Virus record (IMG/VR): IMGVR_UViG_3300035670_006355
Span: 1 to 24,507 of that record
Direction: 5' to 3' (one strand)
Length of the DNA stretch: 24,507 nucleotides
DNA from: a virus
In this document: positions 1-6,374 of the stretch, in pieces
How the letters are laid out: each line of letters opens with the position of its first letter
How positions within the stretch are numbered: the first letter of the stretch is position 1
Notes under the pieces: model-generated
Database searches by the model: none
Told to the model about the DNA's origin: nothing
Seen by the model: the letters and a program-made list of their open reading frames with translations, nothing else
Made by a program: the position numbers and the translations under genes

Positions 1-101
1 AATATTTTACAAAATGTTACTGTTTCTTTGGAGGAACCTTTCTCACGGGTAGAGCCGCTGCAAGAGTTCCACTGGCAAACAGTAACATTTTGTAAAATAT
101 T
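1..101. repeat. Perfect 25-bp inverted repeat at the left edge
   Basis: Bases 1-25 are the exact reverse complement of bases 77-101, and the 51-base centre carries a further short complement (GGAAC at 33-37 with GTTCC at 66-70). The element could fold into a long AT-rich hairpin, or be a small element with terminal inverted repeats. The left arm starts at the first base of the window, so a contig edge, a genome terminus or an assembly fold-back must be considered. No coding sequence is visible inside it. What is seen is the repeat; its role is unknown. Confidence 0.9.
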
Positions 102-546
102 TTATGGCCGCCCCTCAATTATTTATTTTTTACCAATTTTTTATAAAATTTTGTGAACGTTTTTGCCCGAGCGCCCGAACATCTAGAAGTAGCATTTAGG
201 ATAACATTAGAAATAGGGTACCTGAGCAGGAGGGGATGTTACGGCTGGTTGGTGGGAGTAAGCTTAACCTAGGCAGGAGGGCCAATAGCCGGTATGGGAG
301 GCACAGGGCCGAAAAAATTTTGTATGGTTCGGGCTTCAGCTTAACAGAACAGTTTTCAAAAGTGTGAGGGGGGTATGTAACGAAGTGGAATACCTCCGAG
401 GTACGGGGGGGGTATATTAGTAATGTAACTAGTCGCTATTGAGAAGAACACCCCGTAGGGGTAGGTTATGGGGTAGGGGGGGGTTACACAAGAAAGCCTA
501 CACTTACGTATAGGCATATTGTTCTAAATATTTGATTGATATATGA
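102..546. other. Left non-coding region with G-tract repeats
   Basis: No supported gene lies in this stretch. Its plus strand is G-rich, with runs of 6 to 8 G at 368-373, 405-412 and 476-483. Each run is followed within about 20 bases by GTAAC or GTTAC, and a looser copy (GGGGATGTTACGG) lies at 232-244. A 9-base word GCAGGAGGG occurs at 226-234 and 273-281. Short hairpins are possible at 389-401 (TACCT/AGGTA) and 450-462 (ACCCC/GGGGT). A 31-codon plus-strand reading frame beginning at 104 has no ribosome site and is not called. The region lies downstream of the leftward operon. Confidence 0.6.
488..515 (-). terminator. Intrinsic terminator of the leftward operon
   Basis: Read on the minus strand, 515 to 496 forms an 8-bp stem GCCTATAC/GTGTAGGC (one G-U pair) closed by a GTAA tetraloop of the stable GNRA type, and is followed by the U-rich tract TTTCTTGT. 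It lies about 30 bases beyond the stop of the last leftward gene. Shape and position fit an intrinsic terminator. A second short hairpin, ACCCC-TAC-GGGGT followed by GTTCTTCT (450-462), could act as a backup. Confidence 0.65.
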
Positions 547-819
547 TTATAGACCGTCTTCAGGGATGATTCCAGCTTCTAGAATTGCCTTATATTTCTC
601 ATAAATAAAGTTGGTCAGGTCTGACATTTCATTAGCGTCTGGGAAATATACGTCCCGTCTAGCCTTGGCCACGTCTACCAGCAACTGAAGCAGTATTAGG
701 TGGTCTGGGCTAAGGGGAACATTCCTGGGTAGCTTCATAGCAACTTCAGTGATGTCGTATATAGAATCCCTTATTATGGATTGAATCATAAATAGTGGTA
801 CAGGGTTAGTTTTATGCAC
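547..819 (-). CDS. Hypothetical protein, 90 aa, last gene of the leftward operon
   Basis: The product is a small acidic protein of unknown function, apparently soluble, with no signal peptide, membrane span or motif I recognise. The start is a GTG at 819, preceded at good spacing by AAGGA; it overlaps the stop of the acetyltransferase gene by 8 bases, so the two are probably translationally coupled. A second Met at residue 11 is possible but has no clear ribosome site. It is the promoter-distal gene of the operon and is followed by a hairpin terminator. Confidence 0.65.
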   Translation of the reverse strand: MHKTNPVPLFMIQSIIRDSIYDITEVAMKLPRNVPLSPDHLILLQLLVDVAKARRDVYFPDANEMSDLTNFIYEKYKAILEAGIIPEDGL

Positions 820-1384
820 GATATTTCCTTATTAGTTCTCTTAAAAATTCTTCGGTTGGTTGTTCGAATAGGTCTTTGTGATATTTAGACAACAGATTGT
901 CGCTTAAATCCCACCAACGAAGCTCCTTAAGAAGCTCAATAATTGGCACTGGGAACCTATACTTTACTACCTTAGCGGGATTTCCTACAACTACCGCGTA
1001 GGAAGGAACGTCTTTAGCCACCACAGCGTGGGAACCTACTATGGCGCCGTCTCCGATGGTCACCCCGTTCAGGATACAGGCCTTACGCCCAATCCACACA
1101 TCATTTCCGATGGTTACGCCTCCCTTGGAGTGCGGATGTCCAGGCACCTTTCCTGTGGATATCCCAGGTATAGTCGTGAACCCAAACGGATACTGCGTTA
1201 TTAGGTCAGACCTATGTTGCCCACCGAGCAGAATTTCCACATTCATAGCTATAGAGCAGAACTGCCCAATAGTCAGTGGCATGCCTTCTCCCCACTCATA
1301 AACATCTAATGTCTCCGTCCCGTATGTCCCGCGGCCTATCTCTACCCGAGACTTACCTAACATCACTATCTTAGACTTACCCAT
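812..1384 (-). CDS. Hexapeptide-repeat acetyltransferase, CatB/Vat (xenobiotic acyltransferase) type
   Basis: The 190-aa product has the left-handed beta-helix of acetyl-CoA-dependent O-acetyltransferases. The N-terminus has IGRGTYG, then a coil with IGQFCSI and LGGQHRSD, whose His matches the catalytic base of CatB and Vat enzymes. The repeats [19 protein letters not shown] and [18 protein letters not shown] follow, and then a WW-containing C-terminal helix. Length fits the family (about 190-220 aa). I chose the ATG at 1384; in-frame GTG 1396 would give a GTGA overlap with the upstream gene, and TTG 1408 is also open. The substrate is unknown: relatives inactivate chloramphenicol or streptogramin A or acetylate surface sugars. 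In a phage, modification of host surface glycans is at least as likely as drug resistance. The family call is firm; the substrate is not. Confidence 0.85.
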   Translation of the reverse strand: MGKSKIVMLGKSRVEIGRGTYGTETLDVYEWGEGMPLTIGQFCSIAMNVEILLGGQHRSDLITQYPFGFTTIPGISTGKVPGHPHSKGGVTIGNDVWIGRKACILNGVTIGDGAIVGSHAVVAKDVPSYAVVVGNPAKVVKYRFPVPIIELLKELRWWDLSDNLLSKYHKDLFEQPTEEFLRELIRKYRA

Positions 1385-1392
1385 ACGTGTTC

Positions 1393-1569
1393 TCACATAA
1401 ACCCACAAGTGTTATCGAAGTGGTCAGTATGTATTCTACTGTACCTGAGCCTGTCCGAGGCCGTAGTTATATGCCATAGAGCCGACATAAGAGCCAAATC
1501 TCGTTGGTTCCAGTCAACTTCCAGGCGGTCTAGGATTTCGGGGATTACCCCACTGTAGTCTCTATCCAT
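1393..1569 (-). CDS. Hypothetical protein, 58 aa
   Basis: This is a small protein of unknown function with no recognisable domain. The start is the ATG at 1569, which overlaps the preceding stop as TGATG and has GAGGG seven bases upstream; this is better supported than the in-frame Met at 1590, which lies inside the upstream gene. It belongs to the chain of tightly coupled small genes in the distal half of the leftward operon and sits just upstream of the acetyltransferase gene. Confidence 0.65.
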   Translation of the reverse strand: MDRDYSGVIPEILDRLEVDWNQRDLALMSALWHITTASDRLRYSRIHTDHFDNTCGFM

Positions 1570-1829
1570 CACAGTACCCTCACATCGCACATGCGTAAAA
1601 ATAGTTGTTTGTCAAAGCCACCGCTTTCTAGTGGAATCATTACATTAGGGTCATTATATATATAATAATACCCAGAATTAAACATCCAGATTTCGTCCTC
1701 GTTATGCTCTGTATCAAATAAATCCAGAACATCCTGAACAATCATCGTAGTCTCATCGGTAGGGTAGGATGCCCCAATAATCTGATACGGCTTATATGTA
1801 CGTAAGTCCGGTGCCCCTATTAAAATCAT
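1569..1829 (-). CDS. Hypothetical protein, 86 aa
   Basis: The product is a small acidic protein rich in Tyr and Asp; its middle holds DLFDTEHNEDEIWMF followed by a Tyr cluster. There are no membrane spans or motifs I can name. The ATG at 1829 overlaps the preceding stop as ATGA, and a GGAGGAG sequence lies about ten bases upstream, so translation is probably coupled to the upstream gene. It is a small accessory gene of unknown role. Confidence 0.65.
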   Translation of the reverse strand: MILIGAPDLRTYKPYQIIGASYPTDETTMIVQDVLDLFDTEHNEDEIWMFNSGYYYIYNDPNVMIPLESGGFDKQLFLRMCDVRVL

Positions 1830-2266
1830 AATTTGATATCTCCTCCACCGCCACCCATACTACCAGGGCCATATTGTGCATCTAGTCTTGCGAGCGTATC
1901 CCTAAGGTATTTTCGGCTTTCTAAGCCAAAGTACGTAGGGGCGCGGAATGGCCAGTCACTATACGGAAACGGTGCGTCTTCTTCGTGTATGGCAATACTC
2001 TGTATCATAACCGAGTAGTTTTCGTCTAAATCCTCATGCGGAGCTGAATTAAATACGGTAACTATGCCGTATCCAGGTATTATTATTGTACCCCAATCTG
2101 AGGAAATTAAATCTGCCCCGTTTAGGGTAAACATCGGCAGTTTCAAATCGGCAGTAACATCGATTCTAGCCATTTTATTCTGATGGGGCAAGAACTTCCG
2201 TTTTTGAGACCAATACGCACGTAGGTACTGGTCTCCGATTCTCCGCATTTTTTGCTTGGTTTTCAC
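1826..2266 (-). CDS. Hypothetical protein, 146 aa
   Basis: The function is unknown. The N-terminal 30 residues are basic (KTKQKMRR, YWSQKRKF); the rest is mixed, with an aromatic PFPYSDWPFRAP stretch and a Gly-rich end (GSMGGGGG). The frame is open back to 2365, but that would overlap the preceding gene by about 100 bases. The GTG at 2266 lies one base after the preceding stop (TAAaGTG) with GAAGAAG upstream; the ATG at 2248 is the alternative. The Gly-rich C-terminus encodes the GGAGGAG that serves as ribosome site for the next gene. Confidence 0.6.
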   Translation of the reverse strand: MKTKQKMRRIGDQYLRAYWSQKRKFLPHQNKMARIDVTADLKLPMFTLNGADLISSDWGTIIIPGYGIVTVFNSAPHEDLDENYSVMIQSIAIHEEDAPFPYSDWPFRAPTYFGLESRKYLRDTLARLDAQYGPGSMGGGGGDIKL

Positions 2267-2267
2267 T

Positions 2268-2573
2268 TTACTTCTTCTTTCCCCACGAGGAATTTGGTTT
2301 ACTAGCGGACGGGCTAAAGTTGGCATTGCCGAACCTGAACGTACCACGCCAAAGCTGGTCATCATCTAACGGAAGCGGAGGGGCTGTAGGGATGTTGTCC
2401 GCTACGTATGCACGGGCTACTTCGATTGGAAGCCCTACGCCTGTTGTCTCTACACCGTCGATAATAACTGTACTCATAATAGTTAGAGTGGTAATTTCGC
2501 TTTCAGTTCCATCATCTTTCTTTAAAATTAATCTGCGTTTATTGTTATCAATTCGTTCTACTACGTATGCCAT
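2268..2573 (-). CDS. Hypothetical protein, 101 aa
   Basis: The function is unknown. The N-terminal half is predicted beta-rich with a Lys/Arg stretch (NNKRRLILKKDDG); the C-terminal part is rich in Pro, Ser and Asn and ends in GKKK. The frame opens at 2630, but the ATG at 2573 has a consensus AGGAGG at ideal spacing, so I place the start there. It lies immediately downstream of a small membrane-protein gene (6-base overlap avoided by this start) and may be coupled to it. Confidence 0.7.
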   Translation of the reverse strand: MAYVVERIDNNKRRLILKKDDGTESEITTLTIMSTVIIDGVETTGVGLPIEVARAYVADNIPTAPPLPLDDDQLWRGTFRFGNANFSPSASKPNSSWGKKK

Positions 2574-2578
2574 AATAT

Positions 2579-2761
2579 CTATCCTCCTAAGGTTATCAGT
2601 GCTGCTAATAGGACTACGGAGCCTATCCACAGTATTACTACAATTCGTTCCAGGTTTTCGCCTTGTTGCTCCTCGATTGCTGGGTAGTCTGGCAACTTTG
2701 TATGTTTTAGTATTGGTGCTACAAATTTGCCTGTGTCACAGTCTTTCATTGGGCCGCCCAT
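2579..2761 (-). CDS. Small membrane protein with C-terminal transmembrane segment, 60 aa
   Basis: The first 38 residues are hydrophilic; residues about 40-60 (IVVILWIGSVVLLAALITL) form one strongly hydrophobic segment ending at the C-terminus, so the protein resembles a tail-anchored inner-membrane protein. The start ATG overlaps the preceding stop as TAATG, with AGAGAGG upstream. Small single-span phage proteins include lysis, superinfection-exclusion and host-takeover factors; nothing here distinguishes these. Its place among early-type genes argues mildly against a lysis role. Confidence 0.7.
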   Translation of the reverse strand: MGGPMKDCDTGKFVAPILKHTKLPDYPAIEEQQGENLERIVVILWIGSVVLLAALITLGG

Positions 2762-3216
2762 TATTTACCTCTCTTAACTCGTGGTTTATATTTTAATCTA
2801 AATTCTCTCAGTTCAGTCTTGAACTCCTCAAAGTCCTTGATGCCCTCTAATTTCATCGAACTGCTAAATCTTACAAACGAGCCTTTAACTCGCTCATCGT
2901 GTGTAGCAATTCTAATTTTAGTTTTGTCCCGCTTGGTAAACTTAAAGTCGTGTCCGTCTAGTTTAATGGCTAGAATGCGCCCTAAGTGCTCCTTACCCTG
3001 TCTGTTATGGTGACTAATATCCCGTACGTCCTCTAACAGGCGAACCAGCATGTTGGCCGTATAGATATCCATTACCTCCCGATTCCTGGCAAACTTCTTT
3101 ATAGTTGTCTGCACTATATCAATAGATGGGCAGCTCCAGGGTGTTGTTTCTATGGACTCTAAGCGATGTTTAATTTCCCTACTGGCCATTAAGTTATCAA
3201 AGTCGTTATCGGGCAT
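2761..3216 (-). CDS. Hypothetical protein, 151 aa
   Basis: The product is a charged, largely helical protein of unknown function with a very basic C-terminus (KYKPRVKRGK) that could contact nucleic acid. No named domain or catalytic motif is visible. The ATG at 3216 is preceded by GGGAGG at six bases and overlaps the upstream gene by 11 bases. The stop overlaps the start of the small membrane protein gene (TAATG). Confidence 0.7.
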   Translation of the reverse strand: MPDNDFDNLMASREIKHRLESIETTPWSCPSIDIVQTTIKKFARNREVMDIYTANMLVRLLEDVRDISHHNRQGKEHLGRILAIKLDGHDFKFTKRDKTKIRIATHDERVKGSFVRFSSSMKLEGIKDFEEFKTELREFRLKYKPRVKRGK

Positions 3217-3499
3217 CTTTTTCCTCCCAGTATTCCAAAATCTCCATGTATTCCGACGCAGGGGTAATCATGTGAAACATCTGCGGCTTCCCATCAAACT
3301 GACACGCATCGTGCGGCCTGCTCGTTATGTTGAATGGCACCAGTAATGGCCCCTCGGGAGCCTTGATTAATATTACTGTCGGGCCTGCGAAGTACCCGCT
3401 ATTGTTCCAATCCTTACTGAACGCCTGACCCTCGCGTACTACCTTCTCTACGACGTCCCCACGCTTTGTCTTAATTCTAATCTTAGCCATTATAGTCAT
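3206..3499 (-). CDS. Hypothetical protein, 97 aa
   Basis: This is a small protein of unknown function, basic at the N-terminus (MAKIRIKTKRGD) and acidic at the C-terminus (EYWEEKDAR). The start at 3499 overlaps the preceding stop as ATGA and has GAGG eight bases upstream; Met-4 (3490) is an alternative. It is downstream of a short 57-aa gene and is probably coupled to it. Confidence 0.65.
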   Translation of the reverse strand: MTIMAKIRIKTKRGDVVEKVVREGQAFSKDWNNSGYFAGPTVILIKAPEGPLLVPFNITSRPHDACQFDGKPQMFHMITPASEYMEILEYWEEKDAR

Positions 3500-3669
3500 G
3501 ATGCAAACCTCACCCCCGATAACTCGCCATCCCCAAAAGCCATAAGCGCAATGGATAATGCCTCATCTGCGGCATACATAACGTGGATACAGCTCCTGAG
3601 CCGTATAGTGTATATATCGTAAAATCCGTCCCCTAGAACATTCGGCCTAGATTGTATGCCAACTTTCAT
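3496..3669 (-). CDS. Hypothetical protein, 57 aa
   Basis: This short gene fills the only gap in this part of the operon. The reading frame starts MKVGIQSRPNVLGDG and ends GDGELSGVRFAS, with no stop between. Its ATG at 3669 overlaps the preceding stop as ATGA and is preceded by GGAG at proper spacing; its own stop overlaps the next start, again as ATGA. That double coupling makes a real gene likely despite its length. The function is unknown and no motif is recognised. Confidence 0.65.
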   Translation of the reverse strand: MKVGIQSRPNVLGDGFYDIYTIRLRSCIHVMYAADEALSIALMAFGDGELSGVRFAS

Positions 3670-3863
3670 ATTAATTCTCCAAAGGAACAGGTAGCAACTG
3701 ATAAGTACTCATCGATATCTTTCTCGAACACGGAAAATTCGATAAGTCTGTCTAAATCCGGCCTGAAATATTTGTAGCAATACGATACACGCCAGGACTC
3801 GCTATTGCTGGAGGAGGTCGTAAGTATCTCTCGACGTAGTTCTACTTTCATGTTAATCCTCAT
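3666..3863 (-). CDS. Hypothetical protein, 65 aa
   Basis: The function is unknown; the product is small, mixed in charge and rich in Ser near residues 15-25. The ATG at 3863 overlaps the helicase stop as ATGA and has GGGAG five bases upstream. A GTG at 3869 and an ATG at 3851 (preceded by GAGG) are possible alternative starts. It is coupled on both sides to neighbours by ATGA overlaps. Confidence 0.6.
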   Translation of the reverse strand: MRINMKVELRREILTTSSSNSESWRVSYCYKYFRPDLDRLIEFSVFEKDIDEYLSVATCSFGELI

Positions 3864-4981
3864 AACCACTCCCTAACTATCGTACACTTGGTTGCCGCTC
3901 TTGTTACTGCTGTATACAACCAGTTTGTTTCCATGTCCCCGAATACTTCCGATTCATCTAGGACTAACACCTTATCAAAGGTGCTCCCTTGGCTCTTGTG
4001 GCACGTAATTACGTACCCGTACGTGGCCATTACTAAGTTTCCTCTCATAGTGGCTTGATTATAGCGCCTTTGAGTGTCACTGTCAACTGGTTCGTTGGTA
4101 AACAAGTATTTCGGTATCCGGATTTCTGTTAATTCTTGCGACAGACTATCTCTAACCCACACAGCCAGGACGTCAGCCCGTTTTCTGTAAGGTTCAACCT
4201 TCTCTACGGTGTAAATCTCCCCGTTATACATGCGATGCTCAGGACTGTTTCTCAGGATAATGATGCTCTCCCCTGGATTTAGCACACCATCGTGGCCCAG
4301 TATCTTGCGAACTTCCCTGTTATAGTGAATTCTCATGGCATTAGTGCCACATATTACGATGTCGTGTGAAAGGACTACTTCCTTAGTCAAGTCGTCGTAG
4401 GTCAAGAACTCTAAGTCTCCTCCGACACTAGGTTCGTATGTGCCTTTGCCTATAAGTGCCCGAGCATACCTAAGAACGTCGGACTGAAGCGCTTGTCTGT
4501 GTACTTCGGTCAATCTGATGGCTGCCTCGCTTTGTTTCATGGCGGCCGAGCCTCCCACAGGAGGGAGCTGCTCGAAGTCTCCGAATGCTAGAATTGGAAC
4601 TCCAAACCATTCCAAGTCCTTCAACAATTCTGTACTAATCATCGATATTTCATCAATAATTATGAGGTCAACCCCTTTCATGCCAGCTTTTGGTCGTCTC
4701 TTAAACGTTACTTTTCCGCCAGCCTTTACTACAGGCATATAAATCGTACTGTGAACAGTATTGGCAGACACGCCCTTGCTTCTCAGCACTGACGCGGCTT
4801 TCCCCGTGAACGTTACAACTACTGGTTTTAGTTCTGTGTTACGCACCAAATGGCTGATTATCGTCGACTTTCCCGTCCCCGCTTCCCCTACCACTAGCAT
4901 CGGAGGTTTTTTTGCTTTTATCTTCAACCACCCCTTTACCTTTTCCACTGTCGCTAGTTGTTCCTGAGTCAGTTGGAGCAT
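3860..4981 (-). CDS. SF1 DNA helicase, Dda/RecD-like
   Basis: The 373-aa product is an ATP-dependent 5'-3' type superfamily 1 helicase by motif. It has a Q-motif-like N-terminus (LTQEQLATVEKV), Walker A GEAGTGKST at residues 32-40, Walker B IIIDE at 107-111, motif III GDFEQLPPVGG at 134-144, and the C-terminal UvrD_C_2 motifs VITCHKSQGSTFD and YTAVTRA. In phages such helicases unwind DNA at forks or remove bound proteins, like T4 Dda. It lies downstream of polymerase, exonuclease and endonuclease I, and is the only helicase gene in the window. The start at 4981 has AAGGA seven bases upstream and is needed for the Q motif. It begins inside the previous gene, giving a 143-base out-of-frame overlap. 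Confidence 0.92.
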   Translation of the reverse strand: MLQLTQEQLATVEKVKGWLKIKAKKPPMLVVGEAGTGKSTIISHLVRNTELKPVVVTFTGKAASVLRSKGVSANTVHSTIYMPVVKAGGKVTFKRRPKAGMKGVDLIIIDEISMISTELLKDLEWFGVPILAFGDFEQLPPVGGSAAMKQSEAAIRLTEVHRQALQSDVLRYARALIGKGTYEPSVGGDLEFLTYDDLTKEVVLSHDIVICGTNAMRIHYNREVRKILGHDGVLNPGESIIILRNSPEHRMYNGEIYTVEKVEPYRKRADVLAVWVRDSLSQELTEIRIPKYLFTNEPVDSDTQRRYNQATMRGNLVMATYGYVITCHKSQGSTFDKVLVLDESEVFGDMETNWLYTAVTRAATKCTIVREWL

Positions 4982-5486
4982 CTTTAGTTTCCTTCTTATT
5001 GGCCATCAGAATTGCCAAGGCCCTATGAGTCATCTCAGTGAGAGATCCTATCATGTAAGTTAAGTGTTCGTTGTTATCACTGTAGTCGATTACGTCCGCT
5101 TCCGCTGCGTCCTGAAGCTGAAGAACCGCATGTAAGCATTCGTGAGCTATGGTATTAGCCAAGGTAAACTCATCTTGCATCTTACCATCCGGCATCCTTG
5201 CCGTAGGGTTAATAAAAATAGTTAATACATTGTTCTGCAGTAGGCACGAACCAAAGGGCGCTAAGTTACGAAGGTAATCTTCGTCTTTCTCATCCTCATC
5301 TAAGTCCGGAGTTTCTGGGTCTTCTACTAACACTGTTAGCTGGAATACTGGAGCCGGAAAGTACGGTAGGTAGATAATAATTCCTGAGAACTTCAGTCCG
5401 TGGGTAGCCCCCGGAGACGCCTGGATAACATCATACCCAGTTAATAGTTCCGCCCTTTTAATATCACTTTGCTTAAATTTTTTCAT
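4839..5486 (-). CDS. Putative zinc metallopeptidase-like protein (HECLH motif)
   Basis: The 215-aa product has a mixed N-terminal domain with an acidic patch at about 59-70, then the zinc-binding HExxH signature at 115-119 (IAHECLHAV). A Glu at 140 in NNEHLTYMIG is placed like the third ligand of gluzincin-type folds. Residues about 163-215 are a low-complexity Lys/Ser/Thr/Gly/Asp tail. Similar HExxH proteins occur in other phages with unknown substrates, so proteolysis is an inference from motif. The start ATG overlaps the HNH stop as ATGA. The tail from residue 169 onward is encoded by the same DNA as the start of the helicase, in another frame; a frameshift or a lost earlier stop could explain the long tail. 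Confidence 0.65.
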   Translation of the reverse strand: MKKFKQSDIKRAELLTGYDVIQASPGATHGLKFSGIIIYLPYFPAPVFQLTVLVEDPETPDLDEDEKDEDYLRNLAPFGSCLLQNNVLTIFINPTARMPDGKMQDEFTLANTIAHECLHAVLQLQDAAEADVIDYSDNNEHLTYMIGSLTEMTHRALAILMANKKETKDAPTDSGTTSDSGKGKGVVEDKSKKTSDASGRGSGDGKVDDNQPFGA

Positions 5487-5935
5487 TCAACCACTCCACA
5501 GGTATTTGTTATCCGCAGATATCTGCATACTGTCATCTGAGACACACCAAACATCTTAGCGATGTCTCGCTGAGATACGCCACATTTACTAAAATCAAGT
5601 ATAGCCACAATATCCGTATTAGTCAACTTCTTTTTCTGCACTCGACCTAAATTTTTATAGGAGTGAACTATATTTTCCCTATGACTAATGGCTTCAAGAT
5701 TAATAATCGCATAGTTAGCCTTATTCCCATCGATGTGGTTAATCTCTAGTCCGTCTGGAATTTTTCCGTTATAGTGTTCCCATACAACTCTGTGCGCCAG
5801 TGCTGATTTTTCTCCTGTCCATATAATAGGATATCCGTAAGTATTCTTAGACACGGCCGTTATTTTACAAACATCGGTAAACTCCCGCCAGAATGTGTTT
5901 GTTTTTTCTGAGTATATCAGTTTAGACCTTTTCAC
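5483..5935 (-). CDS. HNH homing endonuclease with C-terminal helix-turn-helix
   Basis: The 150-aa product has an HNH_3-type nuclease core at about residues 46-92. The core holds AHRVVWEHYNG (His-48), EINHIDGNKANYAIINLE (Asn-66, His-67) and the closing SHRENIVHS. After it, SQRDIAKMFGVSQMTVCRYL (121-140) reads as a DNA-binding helix-turn-helix. This build is typical of free-standing phage homing endonucleases. The frame opens at 5944, but GTG at 5935 forms a GTGA overlap with the endonuclease I stop and follows AAGGAG, so I start there. The gene sits between endonuclease I and the metallopeptidase-like gene, and near-identical 18-base sequences bound its two ends, which fits a mobile insertion. 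Confidence 0.88.
   Translation of the reverse strand: MKRSKLIYSEKTNTFWREFTDVCKITAVSKNTYGYPIIWTGEKSALAHRVVWEHYNGKIPDGLEINHIDGNKANYAIINLEAISHRENIVHSYKNLGRVQKKKLTNTDIVAILDFSKCGVSQRDIAKMFGVSQMTVCRYLRITNTCGVVE
5489..5506. repeat. Right member (gene 3' end) of 18-bp near-repeat flanking the HNH gene
   Basis: AACCACTCCACAGGTATT here matches AACCACTCCTTAGGTATT at 5939-5956 with two mismatches; both lie the same way and both are followed within a few bases (leftward) by TTTTCA. The pair brackets the HNH gene. On the coding strand the repeat provides the GGAG ribosome site and the end of the upstream frame. Confidence 0.8.
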
Positions 5936-6318
5936 CGTAACCACTCCTTAGGTATTATCTTGTCGGCATACATAAATCCGTGTTTATTGCACCAATCAGC
6001 ATAGGTTGACTTTGCTCCCTTGTATAACTTACTCTTAGAGTTAGTAAAAATAAATCGGATATCTAGTTTAGGATTTTGAGCACGAATTAAAAGGTGCTTC
6101 TGCCTGTCCGCAAGCATAAATCGTCCCTTAGTCTCAATGATTATACCGTTAGGTAATACGAAATCTGGCGTATATTTATGCTCTTTTTCTGGGACAATGT
6201 AGCGTAGTTGCCACTGTTCATAGTCGGCCGCTACTCCTGCTTTCTGTAACTGTTTGGCTATATCCATCTCCAAACCGCTGCGGAATCCTAGCTTTTTACC
6301 TAAATTCTTCCTAGCCAT
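5932..6318 (-). CDS. Endonuclease I (Holliday-junction resolvase), T7 gp3-like
   Basis: The 128-aa product matches the T7 endonuclease I family over its whole length. The signature is GLE (Glu-17), YTPDF (Asp-52) and IETKG (Glu-62, Lys-64), then KHLLIR and SKLYKG, and a C-terminal DKIIPKEW. The four catalytic residues have the same spacing as T7 Glu-20, Asp-55, Glu-65 and Lys-67, with a three-residue shorter N-terminus. The enzyme cuts branched DNA and, in T7, helps debranch replication products before packaging and degrade host DNA. The ATG at 6318 has AGGAG at five bases. It follows the polymerase gene and is followed by the HNH gene. Confidence 0.95.
   Translation of the reverse strand: MARKNLGKKLGFRSGLEMDIAKQLQKAGVAADYEQWQLRYIVPEKEHKYTPDFVLPNGIIIETKGRFMLADRQKHLLIRAQNPKLDIRFIFTNSKSKLYKGAKSTYADWCNKHGFMYADKIIPKEWLR
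5939..5956. repeat. Left member (gene 5' end) of 18-bp near-repeat flanking the HNH gene
   Basis: This copy contains the last codons of endonuclease I (EWL) and the AAGGAG ribosome site for the HNH gene. Its partner at 5489-5506 gives the same service to the next gene. The arrangement suggests that the HNH gene arrived with, or created, a copy of this junction. Confidence 0.8.
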
Positions 6319-6374
6319 GCTATCTCCTTGGCGGTTCTGCCGTCTATGTAACGTCCGTTTCTTTCATTTTTCAT
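6300..6374 (-). CDS. Possible 24-aa leader peptide between polymerase and endonuclease I
   Basis: A tiny frame begins with an ATG that overlaps the polymerase stop (ATGA) and reads MKNERNGRYIDGRTAKEIAW before ending 19 bases inside endonuclease I. The ATGA coupling matches other real junctions in this operon, and the GRTAKEIA stretch resembles part of a helix-turn-helix, but 24 residues is too little to judge. It may instead be chance or a remnant. Confidence 0.22.
   Translation of the reverse strand: MKNERNGRYIDGRTAKEIAWLGRI

Noticed and set aside
104-199. A 31-codon plus-strand frame beginning just after the inverted repeat
   Set aside because: There is no ribosome site, the composition is AT-driven and no similarity is recognised; chance is likely.
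841-875. A GTTCGAAT word resembling a tRNA T-loop
   Set aside because: It lies inside the acetyltransferase gene and no acceptor or anticodon stem pairs around it.
2320-2796. A 158-codon plus-strand frame with hydrophobic stretches
   Set aside because: It lies opposite two well-supported minus-strand genes with consensus ribosome sites; it is an antisense shadow.
5483-5944. Reading the HNH gene as part of a split endonuclease I or an intron
   Set aside because: Endonuclease I is complete with its own stop, and the HNH gene has its own ribosome site and start; it is free-standing.
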